DNA from: Candidatus Curtissbacteria bacterium RIFCSPLOWO2_12_FULL_41_16 | GTDB lineage: Bacteria; Patescibacteriota; Microgenomatia; Curtissbacterales; GWA2-41-24 | Length of the DNA: 43,339 nt | Assembly (NCBI GenBank): GCA_001776545.1 | Contig: MFBZ01000005.1 | Coordinates: 1 to 43,339 of the forward strand | Direction of reading: 5' to 3' | Part shown: positions 24,102 through 33,181 of the stretch, piece by piece | Layout of the letters: every line of letters starts with the position of its first letter | Position numbering within the stretch: the stretch's first letter is position 1 | The notes under the pieces: model-generated | Seen by the model: the letters and a program-made list of their open reading frames with translations, nothing else | What the model was told of the DNA's origin: nothing | The model's database searches: none | Program-made: the position numbers and the translations under genes

Positions 24102-25000
24102 TTCCTTGAGTAAAGTTTTCTTCTTGCCTGAAGGGTTTTCTTTAAGTTTTTTAAATTCCAATTTAAGGCTTTTATTTCCGGTCCTAAAATAGGTTCTTTG
24201 CGGATCAGTATTCTGATCGGCATGGTTAATAGATAATGAAAAATAAAAAAATATGTGATTTCAAGAATATTCGCGTGTTTAATTATGACTCTTAGTCTAT
24301 TTTTAAAACCGAAATAATAGACATCGCTGAGGGGTAGCTTAGAAGTAGTATGGGCAAAATGATGGTAAAAAATTGCCCTGGGATGGTAGATGATTTGCCA
24401 GCCTGCCTTTTTAGCCCTTAAACAAAAATCAAGGTCTTCACCGTAGGCTGGAAAAAAAGCTTCGTCAAATAAGCCAATTTTTTCGATGGTTTCCCCTCTT
24501 ATTAACATGGCGCAGCCGTCTACCTGATCACATGAGACAGGCCGGCCGGCTTTAATGGTTACCTGGCGCCCCGTAAAGGGGTTAAAATTTCGTCCCCCGG
24601 CCAGCAAATGACCTTGAAAATCAAGTTGTGTTCCTCCTACGATTCCGGTATTTGGGTGAGATTGTGCATAGTCAATTAGAGTTTGGAGGCTATCTTTTGT
24701 AAAGATGATATCGTCATTGGTGACGAAAAAATAATCAGCAGGCGACTTTCTAATTGCCTGATTTACTGCTTTGACAAAACCTTGATTTTTCGTGTTTCTG
24801 ATGACCCCAATTTTGGGGAATTTTTGTTTAATTTTTTGATAGGTTTTATCGCTGGTGTGATTGTCGACCAGGACTATTTTAATTTTTTGGTCGGGATAGT
24901 TAAATTTTTGGATAGAATTGATACAATCAATTGGTTTTTGTCCTCCTAAAGAAGTGGGAATAATTATGGTAACTTTTGAGTTAATTTTGTTTTTTACCAT
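24098..25000 (-). CDS. GT2 glycosyltransferase (rhamnosyltransferase-like)
   Basis: A 300-residue GT2 with VTIIIPTSLGGQKPIDCI, IVLVDNHTSDKT, NQGFVKAVNQAIR and the metal site FFVTNDDIIF. The acceptor part has GCAMLIRGETIEKIGLFDE followed by FPAYGEDLDFCLRAKKAGW, the ED base motif of the family. The pattern is that of RfbF/WbbL-type rhamnosyltransferases. It overlaps the related upstream GT2 by 20 bases; the two probably arose by duplication. Confidence 0.83.
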   Translation of the reverse strand: MVKNKINSKVTIIIPTSLGGQKPIDCINSIQKFNYPDQKIKIVLVDNHTSDKTYQKIKQKFPKIGVIRNTKNQGFVKAVNQAIRKSPADYFFVTNDDIIFTKDSLQTLIDYAQSHPNTGIVGGTQLDFQGHLLAGGRNFNPFTGRQVTIKAGRPVSCDQVDGCAMLIRGETIEKIGLFDEAFFPAYGEDLDFCLRAKKAGWQIIYHPRAIFYHHFAHTTSKLPLSDVYYFGFKNRLRVIIKHANILEITYFFIFHYLLTMPIRILIRKEPILGPEIKALNWNLKNLKKTLQARRKLYSRN

Positions 25001-25892
25001 TGTAATTTGCGGAATTTGTCCTTGCTTTAATTGTTTGAGGAAGAATCAGGATATTTTCAACTATAGCTCTGAATAGCGGATACAAAATATTTTGTCTTTC
25101 GGTTAAACTTCTAACTACTGTCGCGACAATCTGAAAGGTCAGGAAAGAAATAATCTGTACAGGTGATGCGTTCTTGAGCATGAATCTAATTTTGTTTCTA
25201 TACCACCAACAGTACATGTTGTATCTTCCCGATTTTTCTGTTGTTTTCCCCCATCCGTGCCAAAAGATCGCGTCAGGTAAATGAGCGAGTTTTAAATTAG
25301 CCTTTTTGACTCTGAGGCAAAAATCAAAATCATCAAAGTAGAGAGGATAAAAGCCCTCGTCGAATAAGCCGATTTTATCAAAGACACTTTTTGGTATCAT
25401 AATCGAGCAGCTTTGAAGCCAAAGGATTTCAGATTGACTTTTTGGTTTTTTGATATCTCCAAGATAGAAGTTGAAGCCAGATGCAGAATCAGTTAATTTT
25501 TTTGGTTTATCTTTATAAAAAACTTTTCCTCCAACTACTCCAACCTCTTTATTTTTTTCTAAATAATCAACCATCCCTAAAATACTGTTTTTTTCCAAGA
25601 CAATATCATCGTTGCCAATAAAGATATATTTACCCTGTGATTTTTTAATGCCTAAATTTAAAGAAGGCGGTAACCCGATTGCAGATTTAAGCCTGATTAG
25701 CTTAACTTTTGGGAATTTTTTGGCGATTTTATCCGGTGAGCCATCAACCGAGCCATTGTCGATGACAATTGTTTCAATCTTATTCTTTGGATAGTTAAGT
25801 TTTCCAATTGAGAAAAGACATTCCAAGGGTTCTTTCCCGCCATTTAAATTGGAAAAAATGATCGAAACTTTAGGGAGAATGATTTTAGACAT
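24981..25892 (-). CDS. GT2 glycosyltransferase (rhamnosyltransferase-like)
   Basis: A close family relative of the next gene. It has VSIIFSNLNGGKEPLECL, TIVIDNGSVDGSPDKI, YIFIGNDDIVLEKNS and the acceptor motif GLFDEGFYPLYFDDFDFCL. The C-terminal half has hydrophobic, membrane-contacting stretches. The ATG at 25892 overlaps the stop of the upstream nucleotidyltransferase gene by eight bases, so I prefer it to the TTG at 25898. Confidence 0.83.
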   Translation of the reverse strand: MSKIILPKVSIIFSNLNGGKEPLECLFSIGKLNYPKNKIETIVIDNGSVDGSPDKIAKKFPKVKLIRLKSAIGLPPSLNLGIKKSQGKYIFIGNDDIVLEKNSILGMVDYLEKNKEVGVVGGKVFYKDKPKKLTDSASGFNFYLGDIKKPKSQSEILWLQSCSIMIPKSVFDKIGLFDEGFYPLYFDDFDFCLRVKKANLKLAHLPDAIFWHGWGKTTEKSGRYNMYCWWYRNKIRFMLKNASPVQIISFLTFQIVATVVRSLTERQNILYPLFRAIVENILILPQTIKARTNSANYNGKKQN

Positions 25893-26628
25893 TGGCAAAG
25901 AGGTATTTCGTAGCTTTTGTTAGATCATCCTGGGTGTTGACGTTGACATTGACTCCGTCAATTTTCCAGGCAAAAGCTTTGCCGTCTTGGGCTATGAGAT
26001 TAATTGTATCTGTAATTTCGCGTTTACCGGTACTTTTGGAAGGAAGGGTTTTTTCAATATATTTAAACACTTCAGGTTGAAAGAAGTAGATACCGCAGCC
26101 TCGGTACGTTGATTTGGGTTTTTGCGGTTTTTCGACAGCTTTGGTGATTTTTCCACTTTTGTCAAAGAAAACTTCACATGTCTGGGAAAGAATTTTCGGG
26201 TTGTTTTCTTTAATGACCGCTTCTTGGGCGATGGCTTTTTTGGAAAACCCGTCCTTAGGAAATTGAGAAATTTGCGGGCTGATTGTCAGGTCGTCGCCTA
26301 AAAATACTACAAACGGTTCTTTGATATAGCGACCGGTTATCAGGATTACATCCGCTAAACCAAAATCCGGTTTTGAATGGATAAACTTAAAAGACATTTT
26401 TTGGAATTCCGGTTCGCCAAAAAGATAGTTTTTTATGAGATTTTTTTTGTAGTTGACAAGAAGGTAGACTTTGTTTATTTTCATCGAGAGTAGGTTTCTT
26501 GTAATGTAATACAGCATGGGTTTTTGGCCAATGGGAACTAGAGATTTGGGGAGAAATTTGCCTAACCAGCCGAGTCTGGTGCCTTTTCCGCCCACCAGAA
26601 TAACACCAACTTGAACATTTTTCGTCAT
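25885..26628 (-). CDS. Sugar-1-phosphate nucleotidyltransferase
   Basis: About 247 residues with the signature VILVGGKGTRLG followed by FLPKSLVPIGQKPML, where the Lys of PKS/PKA binds the phosphate. FVVFLGDDL is the metal-binding region, and GCGIYFFQPEVFKYI and REITDTINLIAQDGKAFAW are typical of RmlA/GalU-like enzymes. It makes an NDP-sugar for the glycosyltransferases in this run. The nucleotide is not clear from sequence. The ATG at 26628 gives a 13-base gap to the upstream gene. Confidence 0.82.
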   Translation of the reverse strand: MTKNVQVGVILVGGKGTRLGWLGKFLPKSLVPIGQKPMLYYITRNLLSMKINKVYLLVNYKKNLIKNYLFGEPEFQKMSFKFIHSKPDFGLADVILITGRYIKEPFVVFLGDDLTISPQISQFPKDGFSKKAIAQEAVIKENNPKILSQTCEVFFDKSGKITKAVEKPQKPKSTYRGCGIYFFQPEVFKYIEKTLPSKSTGKREITDTINLIAQDGKAFAWKIDGVNVNVNTQDDLTKATKYLFANV

Positions 26629-26641
26629 GTATTTATTCTTA

Positions 26642-27616
26642 TTAACCCGCAATTAAGCCGGGATGACTCCTTTTCTCGCAAGAGGCAGCTTTGATATTTT
26701 GCCATTGTAATTCAATAGAAGTCTTTTTATCAATAATGGGTGCCATCAGGTAGCTTTTGACCAGTCCCAGAAATGTGAGGACTAAAATAGACAGCATGAA
26801 GAATAAAAGAAGAGTCTTTACGACCAGGTAACTTAAGAACCCATTATTTTTGCGAAAATAATGGAGAGTTGACAGTATGGCTTCTTGTCTTAAGGTGTAA
26901 GGATCTAGTTTATCCGTAGAAGATGAACGGTGATGGACAAGATGAGAGCTGGCTACCAAAAAAATATCCAGATTGTGTTTTTTAAGCCTATATGAGAAGT
27001 CTACATCATTTAGAAATATGGGCAATTTTTCATCGAATAACCCACCAATTTTTTTGATGACAGATTTGGTAGTTAAAATACAAACACCAGCAGCCTGCTC
27101 AATCTTTGTATCATTTTCAAACTTCTGATCTAGCAGGAATAATTCTTGTGACCAGCGAAATTTTTTGAAAGAGGTGTAATTATAAATAAAACTTGCAACT
27201 TGATTCTTAAGACTTGGGAGCTTGCGGTGGTAATAATATTGGATTGATCCGTCAGGATTAAGTAATTTTGGGACGACCGCTCCCACACTTGGATGGGTTT
27301 TGTAGAATTTGACTAATTCCTCTAGGGTATTTTTTTTAATTTGAGTATCGGGGTTAAGAATAACTACAAATTCGTTTTTGGCCAGTCTTACCCCTTGATT
27401 ATTTGCCTTCGCATAACCGTAGTTCTTTTTATTTTGGACAAGCCTTATTTTTAAGAAATGTCGTTTTAGATAAAGAACAGAATCGTCTGTTGAATTATTG
27501 TCAATGGCAATAATTTCATTTTTTAAACTGCAGTTCTGATAAATGGATTTAAGGCAGCTTGCTGTATATTTTTTGGTATTCCAATTGACGATGATTAATG
27601 AGATTTTGTTGCTCAC
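26642..27616 (-). CDS. GT2 glycosyltransferase (rhamnosyltransferase-like)
   Basis: About 324 residues starting at GTG 27616, where the GTGA overlap with the upstream stop and the GT2 first strand (KISLIIVNWNTKKYT) coincide. It shows IIAIDNNSTDDS, NYGYAKANNQGV, FVVILNPDTQIKK and the acceptor site GLFDEKLPIFLNDVDFSYRL. A C-terminal hydrophobic segment (LLFFMLSILVLTFLGLV) suggests a membrane anchor. The longer ORF in the track overlaps the methyltransferase gene and is rejected. Confidence 0.83.
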   Translation of the reverse strand: MSNKISLIIVNWNTKKYTASCLKSIYQNCSLKNEIIAIDNNSTDDSVLYLKRHFLKIRLVQNKKNYGYAKANNQGVRLAKNEFVVILNPDTQIKKNTLEELVKFYKTHPSVGAVVPKLLNPDGSIQYYYHRKLPSLKNQVASFIYNYTSFKKFRWSQELFLLDQKFENDTKIEQAAGVCILTTKSVIKKIGGLFDEKLPIFLNDVDFSYRLKKHNLDIFLVASSHLVHHRSSSTDKLDPYTLRQEAILSTLHYFRKNNGFLSYLVVKTLLLFFMLSILVLTFLGLVKSYLMAPIIDKKTSIELQWQNIKAASCEKRSHPGLIAG

Positions 27617-28377
27617 GGTTTGTTTTTTTGGCAAATAGCGATGACTGATAATCCAAACGGGAGACTGAGTCGCAAGAGAATTAAACGTTCCATGGAGGAG
27701 ATACTCAATAAAATATTGTTTAACCATTTAGGTAGAGGTCTAAAGTCAGAGGGAATATTTTCTATCTCAACTTGATTCTTATTTAATTCGTACTTTTTTT
27801 GTCTGATAAACCTGGCCAAAGTTGCGGGGGCAAGAATAGCCGCATGGAGATAAGAAGTATAGATTGGGTGAAAGTCATGATTTTTGAGAAGCCGAATTAA
27901 GCTTTTTCGTGAGTATCGTCTGTAATGGCCTAAAATTTTATCCCAATAACTCCACAGGGACTGATAGGCGGGTACGGTTGCAATCAGTAAACCGTCTGGC
28001 GCAAGAACTCTTGAAATTTCACTAAGTATTAACATTGGATTTTTGATGTGTTCGATCACATCGAGTATTAATATGACATCATAATAGTTATCTGCAAAAG
28101 GCAGGGGATCTTTATTAAAATCACAAAGGTATAAGTTTTTTAGGCCTCTTTTTCGAGCAAACCTTAGAGCTATTTTTGAATTGTCAGCCCCGAAAACCGC
28201 GCCAGAGGTTCTAAGTTTTGCAAGTATGGCTCCTGTACCACAACCCAGATCTAAAATTTTAATCTTTTTGTTGCCGAAGTGTTTTTTGACGAGAGAAATA
28301 ACAAGCCGTTGCTTGGCTATATGCCACCAGTAATAGGTTTCTTGCTCGAAGCATTCTTGATATAAATCGAGCCGCAT
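27613..28377 (-). CDS. Class I SAM methyltransferase
   Basis: A 254-residue enzyme with a textbook motif I, ILDLGCGTGAILAKL, then VFGADNSKIAL, and VILILDVIEHIKNPML followed by LLIATVPAYQ. The YRRYSRKSLIRLLKNHDF region is common in glycan-locus methyltransferases. It starts three bases after the DUF2142-like gene and its stop overlaps the next GT2 start. Confidence 0.82.
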   Translation of the reverse strand: MRLDLYQECFEQETYYWWHIAKQRLVISLVKKHFGNKKIKILDLGCGTGAILAKLRTSGAVFGADNSKIALRFARKRGLKNLYLCDFNKDPLPFADNYYDVILILDVIEHIKNPMLILSEISRVLAPDGLLIATVPAYQSLWSYWDKILGHYRRYSRKSLIRLLKNHDFHPIYTSYLHAAILAPATLARFIRQKKYELNKNQVEIENIPSDFRPLPKWLNNILLSISSMERLILLRLSLPFGLSVIAICQKNKP

Positions 28378-28380
28378 TTA

Positions 28381-29595
28381 TCAATAATAAAGGTTAGAGA
28401 GAGTTATTGCACCCCAGATGTTTAGTGTTAAAAGCCCCAGGATCAGGAAGACAGGAACATACTTTCTTGCTGCCCCGGGGGTAAGAAGATATAAACCTAT
28501 CGAGAAAATTGCAGATATTTGTATTAAAGATGGGAACAAGTAACGGCCCAAGGGTTGATGTTGATTTATGTTAAAGATTACAAGGAGGATAGTGTTTGTA
28601 ATTAAGGCTATAAGAAGAATAATGACAGGTTTAGTTTTTAGAAATAACCTTGTTTTTTTAATGGTAAGATTTTTCAAATAGAGGAAATTGCCGAAAATAG
28701 AGCAAAGCGTTATCAAAAATAGCACTTCGTAAACAAGAGTTGGCAGGCGGATTTCGTTTGCGGGGCCATAGGCTACCCAAAAAGTGGCGAATGTACCTCT
28801 TAAAATAAGATAGATTTTATTCGCGCCAAAAGGGATTTTATTAAAGGCGGCAGTGGATGCTTCTATCGGTCCTTGGAGATTGTGATAAGTAAGGTAATTA
28901 TAGAGGAACCACCAGAATATAAATACGGCGCTGAAAAATATATAAAAGAAAGATTTTTTAAAAAACTGGATGTCGACTTTTTTCTGCATAAGGAAAATCG
29001 TGACAATTGCGGCAGGTACAAGAATCAATCCGTTAAGTTTGGCGAGGATAGTTAGTGATGTTAAGAGAGAGAAGAGGGTCAGTTGTGAGTAAGTTACCCT
29101 TTTCTGATTTAGTGTAGAGATAAGGTAGTAGATGGTAATTGCTGCAAGTGGAATGACCAGGGCGTCATTTGTGACAGTTGCTGAGTTGACGATGTATGTG
29201 GGTAAGAGGGATATGAAAGCAAGGGTGCTGACAGACTGGAAAGCGGGAGATTTAATGATAGTAAGTGTTTTATAGGTAAAGTAAAGAGCAAATAGCCACA
29301 AAATAATTGAAAGTACCCTTAGGACTTGCAGTTGAGTGATTGAGTGTTGGGAAAATGATATGACTATAGCTGCGAGGGTGTAGTAAAGAGGCGGTTGAAA
29401 GTATTCATTGCCGGCAAGCTCTTCGTTTTTATATAAATTGGCATCAGGGAGTCTTTTCTCGTCCCTGATGTGTTGGGCATATCTCAGGTGAGCCGGCTCA
29501 TCATTTCCTGTAAATGGTGGAATTAAACTGGCAAATATTAATCGGAATATGATGCCGAGCAAGAGTAGCAGAATGAGAATTTTTTTATCAATCAT
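28381..29595 (-). CDS. DUF2142-like GT-C membrane protein
   Basis: A 404-residue protein with about eleven membrane segments. The first outer loop has FTGNDEPAHLRYAQHI and later GNEYFQPPLYYTLAAI. This D-E-P-x-H plus Q-P-P-L-Y layout is that of DUF2142, a GT-C type family thought to transfer sugars from polyprenyl carriers. Its ATG overlaps the upstream methyltransferase stop by four bases. Confidence 0.75.
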   Translation of the reverse strand: MIDKKILILLLLLGIIFRLIFASLIPPFTGNDEPAHLRYAQHIRDEKRLPDANLYKNEELAGNEYFQPPLYYTLAAIVISFSQHSITQLQVLRVLSIILWLFALYFTYKTLTIIKSPAFQSVSTLAFISLLPTYIVNSATVTNDALVIPLAAITIYYLISTLNQKRVTYSQLTLFSLLTSLTILAKLNGLILVPAAIVTIFLMQKKVDIQFFKKSFFYIFFSAVFIFWWFLYNYLTYHNLQGPIEASTAAFNKIPFGANKIYLILRGTFATFWVAYGPANEIRLPTLVYEVLFLITLCSIFGNFLYLKNLTIKKTRLFLKTKPVIILLIALITNTILLVIFNINQHQPLGRYLFPSLIQISAIFSIGLYLLTPGAARKYVPVFLILGLLTLNIWGAITLSNLYY

Positions 29596-30137
29596 TTTTT
29601 GGGTTTAATTACAAACCTTATTTCATCGAATCCTCCGAACCAGTAGACCCAAAAGAGTTCACAAAAGGTTATGTTTAAGTTGGCCAAAAAGGTGATGATT
29701 TTAGTGAATGTTACCCAAAACGGATTCTTATTACCTTTAATTTTGATTAATTTTACTTCTTCAACAATAAACGCGATTTTTCCAAAGTTTTCATATTCAT
29801 TTTCTGACTCAAAATAAGAGAAAGTTTGAGAGGTGAAACCGAACCGAAGATGGGAGGGATTAGTATAGGCGGCAACTGATGAAAAGTGGGGGACTATGAT
29901 GATTATTTTGCCATTTTTTTTGATTACTCTCCAGATTTCTTCCAAGATGAAGAGAAGTTTTTTAGGGTCAAGGTGCTCAAGCGTGTGGTTTGAGTAAACC
30001 AGATCAAAGTGATCACTGGGGAAAGGAATGCCCTTTTCAATGTCGAAGATTATGTCGGCATCGCTTTTTTTATTAATATCAATGCCGACGGATTTAGGAT
30101 ATTTGGTTTTACCGCAGCCGATATCGAGAATGTTCAT
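29592..30137 (-). CDS. Small class I SAM methyltransferase
   Basis: A 181-residue Methyltransf_11-like protein starting NILDIGCGKTKYPKSVGIDI, with VYSNHTLEHLDPKKLLFIL and IIIIVPHFSS. The glycine loop is shorter than usual, as in SAM enzymes that begin at motif I. It overlaps the end of the upstream CgeB-like gene by 29 bases; the ATG at the very start of motif I is the only good one. Confidence 0.75.
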   Translation of the reverse strand: MNILDIGCGKTKYPKSVGIDINKKSDADIIFDIEKGIPFPSDHFDLVYSNHTLEHLDPKKLLFILEEIWRVIKKNGKIIIIVPHFSSVAAYTNPSHLRFGFTSQTFSYFESENEYENFGKIAFIVEEVKLIKIKGNKNPFWVTFTKIITFLANLNITFCELFWVYWFGGFDEIRFVIKPKK

Positions 30138-31272
30138 TAAGTCTATCCAGTCTTGCCTTTAGTGTAGCGAAAGGAAGAGCCAAGTACCAAAAGGGGATTG
30201 TCCATTTGAACTCTAAAGTTTCGATTTGCTTGATAATAAAGACAAGAAATCCGTGTAAGGTTCTCGGTACTATTTTTGCCATGAGCGGCTCGGTTATATC
30301 TTTATTGAAACCAAGATTAGACATAAAGATGGATTTAGAAAGGGCTTTTTCGATTTCATCTTTGGATTTTCTCTGGGATGGCTTGTTTCTAATTATGTCG
30401 ATAAGCTGGTCGGCGCGGTTTTGATAAAGGTGATGTTCCATTATTTTTTTTTGACCTTGTCTTGCTATTTTTTCTCGTTGTTTGGGGTGGTTTAGGTAAT
30501 ACTTGATTAAATCAACAGCCTCTTGAGGACTGCGATAGGCAACAAAGTCCTGACCGTTTGTAAAGTATTTTGCGATATCAGTGCAACTGGCATTTTGGAC
30601 AAGAAGAGCGCCTGAAGCCAAAGCTTCAAAGGTGCGCATGTTAATGCCGGGAGTTACAGAAAGATTAAAGACAATTTTGCACTGGTTATAGAATTTGGCC
30701 ATGTCTTTTTCAAAAATTTTAGTTTTGACAGACATTGGAACTTGATTTGAGAGGTATTTTAAGTAATAAGCACGCTTCGGATTATAAATGGTACTTAAGT
30801 TTCCAACAAATCCGACGTCAACTGTCTTTTCTAAGCGGTGATCCCAGTAATCTGGGTCTATCGCAAAAGGCAGATAGGAAGCACCAAGACCTGTTTTTGC
30901 AAGAATGGGTACAAACGATTCACACCCAGTGAATATATAATTGAAACATTTGGCGTAGTGGCGAAGAATTGGAAGTTTAATGGTGACATCCGTCCAAAAA
31001 AAGGCAGTTTTGGCCTTAACTTTTTCAAGATTTTGGAGGTAGAGGTGAAAGGGGCTATCTAGTTGTAAGATTAAATCAGGCTTTTTGCTTTTTGGAATTT
31101 TTCCAATGACTTGTAAAATATCCACGACATTTTTGTTAGTTGCTATATCCTGGGCATTGCCGTCGGGTTTTTTAGGGCCGCAGGTGATAACGGTGTGTTT
31201 TTTAGAGAGGGCATTTTTCCAGTAGCGACCAAAAGTTCCAAGTTCATCGCCGTAAATTAAAAGAATGTTCAT
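30109..31272 (-). CDS. CgeB/YkvP-like glycosyltransferase
   Basis: A 387-residue GT-B protein. The N-terminal domain has NILLIYGDELGTFGRYWKNA and KAKTAFFWTDVTIKLP. The C-terminal domain has VDVGFVGNLSTIYNPKRAY, then INMRTFEALASGALLVQNA, the signature of CgeB/YkvP-like (Glyco_trans_1_2) enzymes. It is the first gene of the 22629-31272 minus-strand block and lies divergent from a methyltransferase gene, 65 bases away. Confidence 0.78.
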   Translation of the reverse strand: MNILLIYGDELGTFGRYWKNALSKKHTVITCGPKKPDGNAQDIATNKNVVDILQVIGKIPKSKKPDLILQLDSPFHLYLQNLEKVKAKTAFFWTDVTIKLPILRHYAKCFNYIFTGCESFVPILAKTGLGASYLPFAIDPDYWDHRLEKTVDVGFVGNLSTIYNPKRAYYLKYLSNQVPMSVKTKIFEKDMAKFYNQCKIVFNLSVTPGINMRTFEALASGALLVQNASCTDIAKYFTNGQDFVAYRSPQEAVDLIKYYLNHPKQREKIARQGQKKIMEHHLYQNRADQLIDIIRNKPSQRKSKDEIEKALSKSIFMSNLGFNKDITEPLMAKIVPRTLHGFLVFIIKQIETLEFKWTIPFWYLALPFATLKARLDRLNEHSRYRLR

Positions 31273-31337
31273 TTGAGCACGTCTAATATTTTTCGGATTG
31301 ATTACCTGCCCGTTTTACTTTACTATTTGGAGGTGTC

Positions 31338-32090
31338 ATGACGCAGGATTTATCAAGGTTAGCAATTCAATGTTTTGATCGATTAGCCCCATTTTATGAC
31401 CGGAAAACCGCCAATCGCAAAAAGTATAACACAGCGATTGACAATCAAATAATAAAATATCTTTTGAAACAGGATAAACCAAAGGTATTGGATGTTGGTT
31501 GTGGCACAGGTAGTCGGGCTCAGAAGCTTAAGGGAAAAATTAAAGGGAGCCGTTTTTTTGGTGTCGATGCAAGCACCAAAATGGTTGAAATTGCCAAGAC
31601 AAAAAAACTGGATAGTGTTTTAAAAACTAATATGGTTAAGTTGCCTTTTGAGGATAGTTATTTTGATGATATTATTTGTCTTTTTAATTCGTTTGGATAC
31701 TTGTCTGATTATCAAGATAGAAAGAAAACTTTAAGTGAGTTTTACAGAGTTCTTTCAAAAGGCGGATTGCTTTTTATAGATGTGATGAATGCATGGCATC
31801 TTGGTGAAGAGAAAGAGTTTAAACGCAGTCTACTTACTGTATTCTGGGAGTGGTTGTTTGCGGTAATTAATCCAAGGCTTTCGGCAGGTGACAAAATTTT
31901 TAGTATTGACGTTGGTGCTTTTCAAATTAGCGGTTTTGTTCATGGCTTTACCGATCATGAAATGCGAGATTTGTTAAAAGGTGCGGGTTTTTCGATTCAT
32001 AAATTTTTAATAATTGGTTATAATTCCGGTGAAATTAAAAAAAAGCCCCGTCAAGGCCAGTTTTTTTATGTCGCCAAAAAAATTAACTAA
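31338..32090 (+). CDS. Class I SAM methyltransferase
   Basis: A 250-residue enzyme with VLDVGCGTGSRAQKL, FFGVDASTKMVEIA, and IICLFNSFGYLSDYQDR followed by LLFIDVMNAWH. It has one of the few strong Shine-Dalgarno sites in the window, GGAGGTG just before the ATG. It begins a two-gene plus-strand unit with an acyltransferase, which overlaps its 3' end by 23 bases. The target could be the amino sugar made nearby. Confidence 0.82.
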   Translation: MTQDLSRLAIQCFDRLAPFYDRKTANRKKYNTAIDNQIIKYLLKQDKPKVLDVGCGTGSRAQKLKGKIKGSRFFGVDASTKMVEIAKTKKLDSVLKTNMVKLPFEDSYFDDIICLFNSFGYLSDYQDRKKTLSEFYRVLSKGGLLFIDVMNAWHLGEEKEFKRSLLTVFWEWLFAVINPRLSAGDKIFSIDVGAFQISGFVHGFTDHEMRDLLKGAGFSIHKFLIIGYNSGEIKKKPRQGQFFYVAKKIN

Positions 32091-32730
32091 AAACTTACGC
32101 CAAAAAATTCTAATTCACACCACAGCCGAGGTGAGTCCGAGGGCAAGAATTGGTTTTGGGACCAAGATTTGGCATCAAGCACAGATCAGAGGAAAGGCTA
32201 TTCTTGGAAAGAATTGTGTTATTAGTAAAGGTGTTTATATTGATCAGGGCGTGGTGATCGGAGACGATGTGCGTATTCAGAATTACAGTTGTCTTTACGA
32301 AGGTGTTTACGTTCAGAGTGGTGTTTTTATCGGAACAGGTGTGAGCTTTGCGACAGATTTAAATCCAAGGTCTTTAACAATTTCTGGAAAGACTAAGAAG
32401 CGGGGTGATTGGACGGGTAACCCGATTATTATTAAAAACGGGGCTTCCATTGGGTCTGGTTCGGTTATTTTAGGAAAAGTGAATATTGGTCAGTTTGCAA
32501 TGGTTGGAGCTGGATCGGTTGTAACCGCGGATGTATGTGATCATGGTTTAGTCAGAGGTAATCCTGCCAGACTCGTAGGATTTGTTTGTAGATGTGGCTA
32601 CAAAGCCCAGTTAGACAAAATAACCGGATTGAATGTCAGGATGGTTTGTTCTATCTGCAAAAGTAAATTTACGATCTTAAGGATCTATTGGGATAAAATC
32701 GAGCCCAATGATTTTTTGGTGAAGAGGTGA
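32068..32730 (+). CDS. Hexapeptide-repeat sugar N-acyltransferase
   Basis: About 220 residues of left-handed beta-helix: repeated hexapeptides such as IGFGTK, ILGKNC, VIGDDV, IGSGSV and IGQFAMVGAGSVV. The layout resembles WbpD/FdtC-type acetyltransferases for UDP- or dTDP-amino sugars. The C-terminal extension carries FVCRCGYK and MVCSICKSKF, a likely zinc ribbon. With the dehydratase and cupin genes opposite, it suggests synthesis of an N-acetylated aminodeoxysugar. The ATG at 32068 is preferred over 32014. Confidence 0.8.
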   Translation: MSPKKLTKNLRQKILIHTTAEVSPRARIGFGTKIWHQAQIRGKAILGKNCVISKGVYIDQGVVIGDDVRIQNYSCLYEGVYVQSGVFIGTGVSFATDLNPRSLTISGKTKKRGDWTGNPIIIKNGASIGSGSVILGKVNIGQFAMVGAGSVVTADVCDHGLVRGNPARLVGFVCRCGYKAQLDKITGLNVRMVCSICKSKFTILRIYWDKIEPNDFLVKR

Positions 32731-32758
32731 ATCAAAGTTTTTTTAGATCTTTCAAGAT

Positions 32759-33181
32759 TTAGGGGTCATCCTTGAGTGATGGAGTAGAGTAAGATAAAGT
32801 AAGCTGCCAGACGTCTGGATCATGAAGGTTAAACGCTTCATCTACTATCACCAAAATAATAGCTTTTCGTTTGGTGTGATTGCTGATTTTAACAGATGTA
32901 TGGGGTACTACTTCTAATAACTGCGGCGTTAAGCCAGTTAATTCGATTTGATTTTGTTTTTTATTTTTTGCATCCACGAGAGTGACCAGGACTTTTCCTT
33001 CCAGTACTAGTATCCATTCGGTTTTGTGTTTGTGATAATGATTGCCTCGGGTTTTGCCCGGTAAGATAGTCGCCATGAACATGTGTTTGAGTCGATTTTT
33101 AAGAACAGGTGAAATTTCAGCCAAAACGCCTCGATCGTCCTTTTTAACATCCAGATTCAAGAGAATAATTTTGGGTTTCAA
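32759..33181 (-). CDS. Cupin-fold sugar isomerase/epimerase-like protein
   Basis: About 140 residues of a double-stranded beta-helix with DDRGVLAEIS, GKTRGNHYHKHKTEWILVL and VPHTSVKISNHTK. The His cluster and short length match WxcM/QdtA-like cupins, and the C-terminal part of FnlB/WbjC is similar. I choose TTG at 33181: AAGGAG lies about ten bases upstream and TTGA overlaps the dehydratase stop. The track start at 33205 lacks such support. It follows the dehydratase, so the two probably act on one UDP-sugar. Confidence 0.72.
   Translation of the reverse strand: MKPKIILLNLDVKKDDRGVLAEISPVLKNRLKHMFMATILPGKTRGNHYHKHKTEWILVLEGKVLVTLVDAKNKKQNQIELTGLTPQLLEVVPHTSVKISNHTKRKAIILVIVDEAFNLHDPDVWQLTLSYSTPSLKDDP

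Noticed and set aside
6066-31272. Glycan locus as an antiviral defence island
   Set aside because: Apart from DUF3800 and HepT/MntA outside it, all genes are glycan, sugar-nucleotide or methyltransferase genes.
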